This document shows positions 59,385-64,000 of a DNA stretch of 64,000 nucleotides, piece after piece. Where the stretch lies: the NCBI GenBank assembly GCA_014706295.1, contig JACSVZ010000002.1, forward strand, positions 137,006,682 to 137,070,681, in the 5' to 3' direction. The position numbers and the translations under genes are program-made. The stretch's first letter is position 1, and the number at the start of each line of letters is the position of its first letter. The notes under the pieces are model-generated. The model worked only from the letters and a program-made list of their open reading frames with translations, had not been told where the DNA came from and made no database searches. This DNA is from Lycocorax pyrrhopterus obiensis. Taxonomy: Eukaryota; Chordata; Aves; Passeriformes; Paradisaeidae.

Positions 59385-60430
59385 TACAATAATTTGGGTT
59401 GGAAGAAACATTAAAAATCATCTAGTTCCAACCTTCCTGCCATGATGTCCATCATTCTGAGCAACACCCCTTCTTTGTCTCACCTAGCTGTCCTTCCTGA
59501 AGACCCTGTATCCTTCCATCATGACACTCCAGTCATAGGAGTCATACCATCACATCTCCATGATTCCAATACGATGATAGCCCTGCAGATGTGTGTATGC
59601 TTCTAGCTCCTCCTGTTTATTCTTCATGCTGTGTGTATTTGCATAGAGACATTTAAGTTGGGCCCCCCATAGAAGCTGCCTTATTGTCTGGAGTGGCTGG
59701 AATTCCTTTGTGTTGCTCTTTGAGTGCTCTCCTGCTGATCTGTAACCCTGCTCTACGCTCTGGCCATCTCATTCTGTCACTGGCATCAAACTGACAGGAG
59801 TAAGATGGATTGAAGTTCCCTTTATCCACCAATTATTGCTTAAAGCCCTCTTGACCAGCTTATCAAGTCTGTGACCAAAGATGTTTTTCACCTTCTCTGA
59901 CAGATGGGCTCCGTCTACCCTCAGCAGAACAGGTTTCTCAAAGCAAGCCCCATGGTCTAAGTACTTAACCCCTGGCTGTGCCATCAGTCCTGTAACCATT
60001 GTTTAGTCTCCAAATATGAATGTCCCTTTCAACCTCCTTCCCTTAAACCAAGAGTACTGATGAAAAAAACTACCTGCGCTCCTGAGTCCCATATCACTGC
60101 TCACAGGACTCTGTAATCCTTGATACTCCTCATGCTGCTCCTGGCTATATCATTGGCACCGACAGGAAACAGAAGTGGTCCTGGTAACAGCCCTGATAGA
60201 AGCCCCTGGTAAGGAGCTCACCTCTAGAGAAGAGTGCAGCAGGCCAGCAGGTGGATGCCTCCATCCTTCTCAGAAGAGGCACCTGCTGCTATCACCTTGG
60301 CTTTACTTAGTTGTGATGGCTGCTGTACAGGGAGCAGGTGGGGCTGCCTTACTCAGCTCCAGCATCTCTCCTGATGTGATGGGTCTTTCCTCTTTGTCTG
60401 CAGAGTGGCAAAGTGATTATTCCGCTAGAG
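59385..60430 (-). mobile_element. Internally deleted CR1: ORF1 esterase end and endonuclease start joined to 3' tail
   Basis: 59385-59445 is a CR1 3' tail in reverse (TTGGGTTGGAAG, then CTAGTTCCAACC). Immediately beyond it, 59450-59760 reads as the start of the CR1 ORF2 endonuclease (interrupted text with SYDWSV and EGYR). 59769-60200 reads as the ORF1 esterase C-terminus (GANDI and DGAHLSEKV motifs). Most of ORF2, including all of RT, is missing between these parts. All frames are broken. Confidence 0.75.
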
Positions 60431-63400
60431 GAACTGCAGTGGAAAAAACCTGCATATTTTCTATCTCAAACTAGGCATAATATGGTATTTTGTGTCCTGA
60501 TACACAGATAAAAACTCTCTGCTTCATTTTCTTTATGCCATTTTGTATTCACATTTCTCCTGCACTACAAAAAGAGGTCTTGGATAAAAACCAACCAGCC
60601 AAACAAGCAAAATCTGTTGTGCTGCTGGTTTTTTATTTTATCTTTAAAAATACTGGTATTCCACAAGGTTGAAATTTGCATCCAAATAGCATAGAGGGAT
60701 TTACGTTGGTAATAGTTTGATTAGTTCATTCATGCATTGATGGAATCCTGAAGCATCACAAAAATAACTATGTATTTGGAGACTAGAGTTTCCATTGTAA
60801 AGGAAGCTCTGAAAATTCCTATAGAAATTTAAATCAAAATATCTTTATGGATCCAGTTGCTGAAATGTCTACTGAATTGACTAAATTTGTTTAGCTTAAT
60901 TGACTGGTTGAATAAAAAATGAAAAAGGAACAAATAGCTGGAGAAATACTACCTCTAGGCAAACATTTCAGTGCTGAGAATAGTCAAGGGCAAGAAAAGA
61001 AGAATGCCACAGAAAAGACGTCAAAGGGACTATTGCAAAGGAAAAACAAAGAATAAGTCTCTGAGAAGTTATATTTTACTAGATTATCACCAAAGTGTAG
61101 GAAACAATTCTGTGTGGTGAATGAAAAATCTCCAATTTTAAAAGCTTTCCTCTTGAAATATTTTTTCCTTTTTTTTAAGTTTAATTTCTGTACTAACTTT
61201 CTTAATACAGACTTGCAAAGTGAATAACAGCACTAACAGAGCTCAGCTGGATCATCTGGGAATGACTGAAGACTTAGATCTAGCCTACAGTGCCCTAGTG
61301 GTGTCAGAGTTGTGAAATTTCCCCCTGTAGAGGTAACAGAGTGGAACTTAGTTTTTGAAGGCTGCACACAGAAAGAAAGGCAGCTTCACACCTGTGTCTG
61401 AATATCAAGTAAGACTATCATTGCTGGAGAATGGGACTTCTTGTGGAAATAATCTAGTGGGTGGGAAGGAGAAGAAATTAATGTTCACCAAAACTGGGGA
61501 TAGAAAGAAGGTATAAAACACAGGGATTAATTTTGAAATATCAATGAATCTTCCTGTACTATTAGATGGTGTTGTTACATGTCCTATTGTAAGTGGATAC
61601 TACTACTAAATACATGCTATTAGTGGATATTAATACTAATACATTCTAAATTTTTCCTTATCTTATGTTAAGGAGACAGTATCACTCACCCATCATCAAT
61701 TATTCAAAATTTCCTAAGGAACTTCTAAGCACCCAGAAGTCCCCATGGCATAAATTATTTGACAACTTGACCCTAAAAAGTTGGAGAGCCTCCAGAATGT
61801 GATTTTCTAGTAACTTAGCTTCACATGGCTAAAGCACAAGAAGACTACAGAGGATGTTCTGCTCCCCAAAAGCATTTGGAGAACATTTCCAGCCCTTTAA
61901 CTTTCATGTGCTCTTCTTCGCAAAATAGAACAGACTGAAGCATATTAGCTGGTGTTCATGATAAAAAGTCTAGTTTGGAATTCATGGCACTTGTTTGAAA
62001 TACATGTGATACTTTATTTGGGATAGAGGTGTCTAGAGATTAAATCTACATCTGGTGAAACATTTTTGAATACTAGGTGAAAACAAGTTATTAAGAACAG
62101 CTTGAAAGTAGAATTGGACCTCTGAAATGTAAGGTTTTCTAACTGTGGCAATCTAACTTTTCATAGGAAACAAGCCAGGTAACAGTTTAATTACTAAGGC
62201 CTTCACCCAGCTCTGCATCAGTGTACTTTTGTAACTGCCCAGGATTCCGCTGGATTCATGGTTGCTTGAGTTTAAGTAATGGCAATTTTGGAGTTAAAGG
62301 ACAATATTTAAAATATTTATTTAGTGTATCATCACTTAAATATTCTATTTGGTTTGTTTCTACCAGGATGTAGGATGTCTGTACAGGTAGACACAGATGA
62401 AAAGATAGACTAGTCTAGATGTTCTAGGAGAAGAATTTTTCCCTTAAATAATTGACTGCTTTGAGTTTCAGAATTTTTGCTTGCTTCTTTTTCACATGGA
62501 GACTTTTGTCAAGAAAAAAAAAAGAGCATCTTGGAATATTCTTCAAAATCATGTTTTTATTGTACTCTAATATTTATACATGCAACGTAAGGGAAAGCCG
62601 AACTTAGTATTAGTAAAAAATTTTCAGGCTTTCACTTTCAGATAAAATATGTATGAGATAGTCACACATATCTGAGAGGTAACTTGCTTTTTCAATCACT
62701 GTGATAATGCTGTGAAATGTTCATGTTGTGAGATACTTGTCTTACATAATTAGATATTGACATTCTTTTCTTTGCCTTTAAGATCTCCTCTAGAAAGCTG
62801 AAAATAAGATTAAAAAAGAACAAGTTAGAATATTGTCCTTACAGGAAGCATTCATTACCTCTCATTTAAAAGAAAAAAAAGGTGCTAAAAATGTTGTTTT
62901 CAAATATAATATCCAAATAATTCTTTGACATTCAACATCACTATTGAAAGTATAATGAATATGAATATATTCTCATTTGATTAAAATTTTGCTATTTTCT
63001 CTTTTATTGTGCTTTCATTAAACACTTGAGTTGCAACAGCCTTACAAAGTAATTTTTCAACTTTACCCAGAGTGCCATCTAATGGTACTGTTGTCTCAGA
63101 TGAAAAAAAACCCAACAGTGTGGGTCATGTCGAAGATTTCATTTTAAGATACAAATGAATTACATCACCATGTTGGAATGCAGCCATCAATTTGTTCAGC
63201 AAGTAGAGCAGGGTAGAGAGGAAGTGATCCAATCTTTATATTGTTTTCTCATTGGATTAATTAATCATCAACTTAAATTCTGCTATTTTAGTGAAACAAT
63301 AAGACTTCAATGCAAAAATTAAATAAGAACAGTAGTAGGATGCTCTCATTGTCTTTTACTTTATCATCCTTTTCTCTTTTACACTGCATCCTTCTCTAAA

Positions 63401-64000
63401 AATCTGAATGTTATTTCACTACTCTAATGCACAACATAAATTTCAGCTCCAAGGATCTATATAACTGAAGCCACAGAATAATCATAAAATTTAGACTTTC
63501 CTAACTTAATTTGTTCCGTGAAACACCTTGCATATATGTGATACCTTTAAAACCTAATATTAATGATGACACAAATCTCCAGCTGGTGACTACAATAGAT
63601 ACCTAAAACAAATTACTTCAGTTTTGCACAGATTCTTTTGATTTGGCACCCTATCTCCCATTAGAGTTTGCATTTACTATAAATTTAGATGTGCTAATGC
63701 CTGTGGTAACATATCAGGCTCACTTGACAGTGAGACAAAATTTAGCTTGAAAAGGCTTGTACTGTATAACGCTTTGGCCCATTATATTCCATTTACTTTT
63801 ATTGCAGTCAGGGAGACCTAAATTCATCTCACAACAGATTCTGATTTCAAAGAAAAAGTACACTGCTAATAATGCACTTTATGTTGCTCCCCAGATAATG
63901 GTTTAAAAACTGAATTGATATTTTTTTATATCGCATTCAATTTTATTCTTCTCAATATAAGGAATACATTGTTGGGATTGAAAGGGGGCAAACAAAATGA
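60431..64000. other. A+T-rich non-coding DNA to window end
   Basis: No gene, RNA or repeat family recognised. Confidence 0.5.

Noticed and set aside
1..64000. CRISPR array, bacterial defence or toxin system, phage or operon
   Set aside because: The window is vertebrate repeat-rich DNA. No spaced direct repeats with unique spacers and no prokaryotic gene order.

Overview
The window is nuclear DNA of a bird, very probably a songbird (passerine). It is A+T-rich with no recognisable host gene. Three things point to this host. CR1 LINE fragments in both orientations carry the avian CR1 3' tail. A SINE at 34370-34509 joins a tRNA-Ile-like head to a CR1 tail, the architecture of the passerine TguSINE1 family. 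There are also ERV-L-like and class II-like LTRs. I found no bacterial operon, CRISPR array, host RNA gene or convincing host exon.

The centrepiece is a complete, very young endogenous retrovirus on the minus strand (13241-19559). It has two 579-bp LTRs that differ at one base, a 5-bp target duplication (TCAAG), a perfect 18-nt tRNA-Lys primer binding site and an open gag (17107-18900). A single in-frame amber codon separates gag from an open pol (13912-17106) that keeps every protease, reverse transcriptase, RNase H and integrase catalytic residue. There is no env, no dUTPase and no CCHC zinc knuckle in Gag. Gag and pol resemble the ERV-L (class III, foamy-virus-related) group. Four features deserve attention: a hairpin or possible pseudoknot just after the gag amber codon; a roughly 140-residue hydrophobic, membrane-like extension at the Gag N-terminus; a 19-residue repeat carrying TQT motifs of the dynein-light-chain (LC8) type; and a hairpin that would put the polypurine tract and 3' LTR edge in its loop.

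Region by region: 1-13 kb is A+T-rich DNA with four CR1 pieces and a diverged 195-bp direct duplication (1933-2127 and 5448-5642). 13.2-19.6 kb is the provirus. 21.3-22 kb and 28.4-29.1 kb hold two related LTRs in opposite orientation, and a separate ERV-L-like solo LTR lies at 27358-27758. 30-45 kb has CR1 fragments, the SINE and a compound pentanucleotide array (35896-36212). 45-64 kb is mostly featureless, with a 100-bp tandem duplication at 52.6 kb, a CR1 at 53.6-54.4 kb and an internally deleted CR1 at 59.4-60.4 kb that retains ORF1-esterase and endonuclease sequence.

Only the provirus has genes that act together. Gag would form the particle, and Pol would be made as a Gag-Pol extension through the amber codon, then process, copy and integrate the element. 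Without env it is expected to move inside the cell rather than between cells. Family names and homologies come from reading the sequence, not from a database search.
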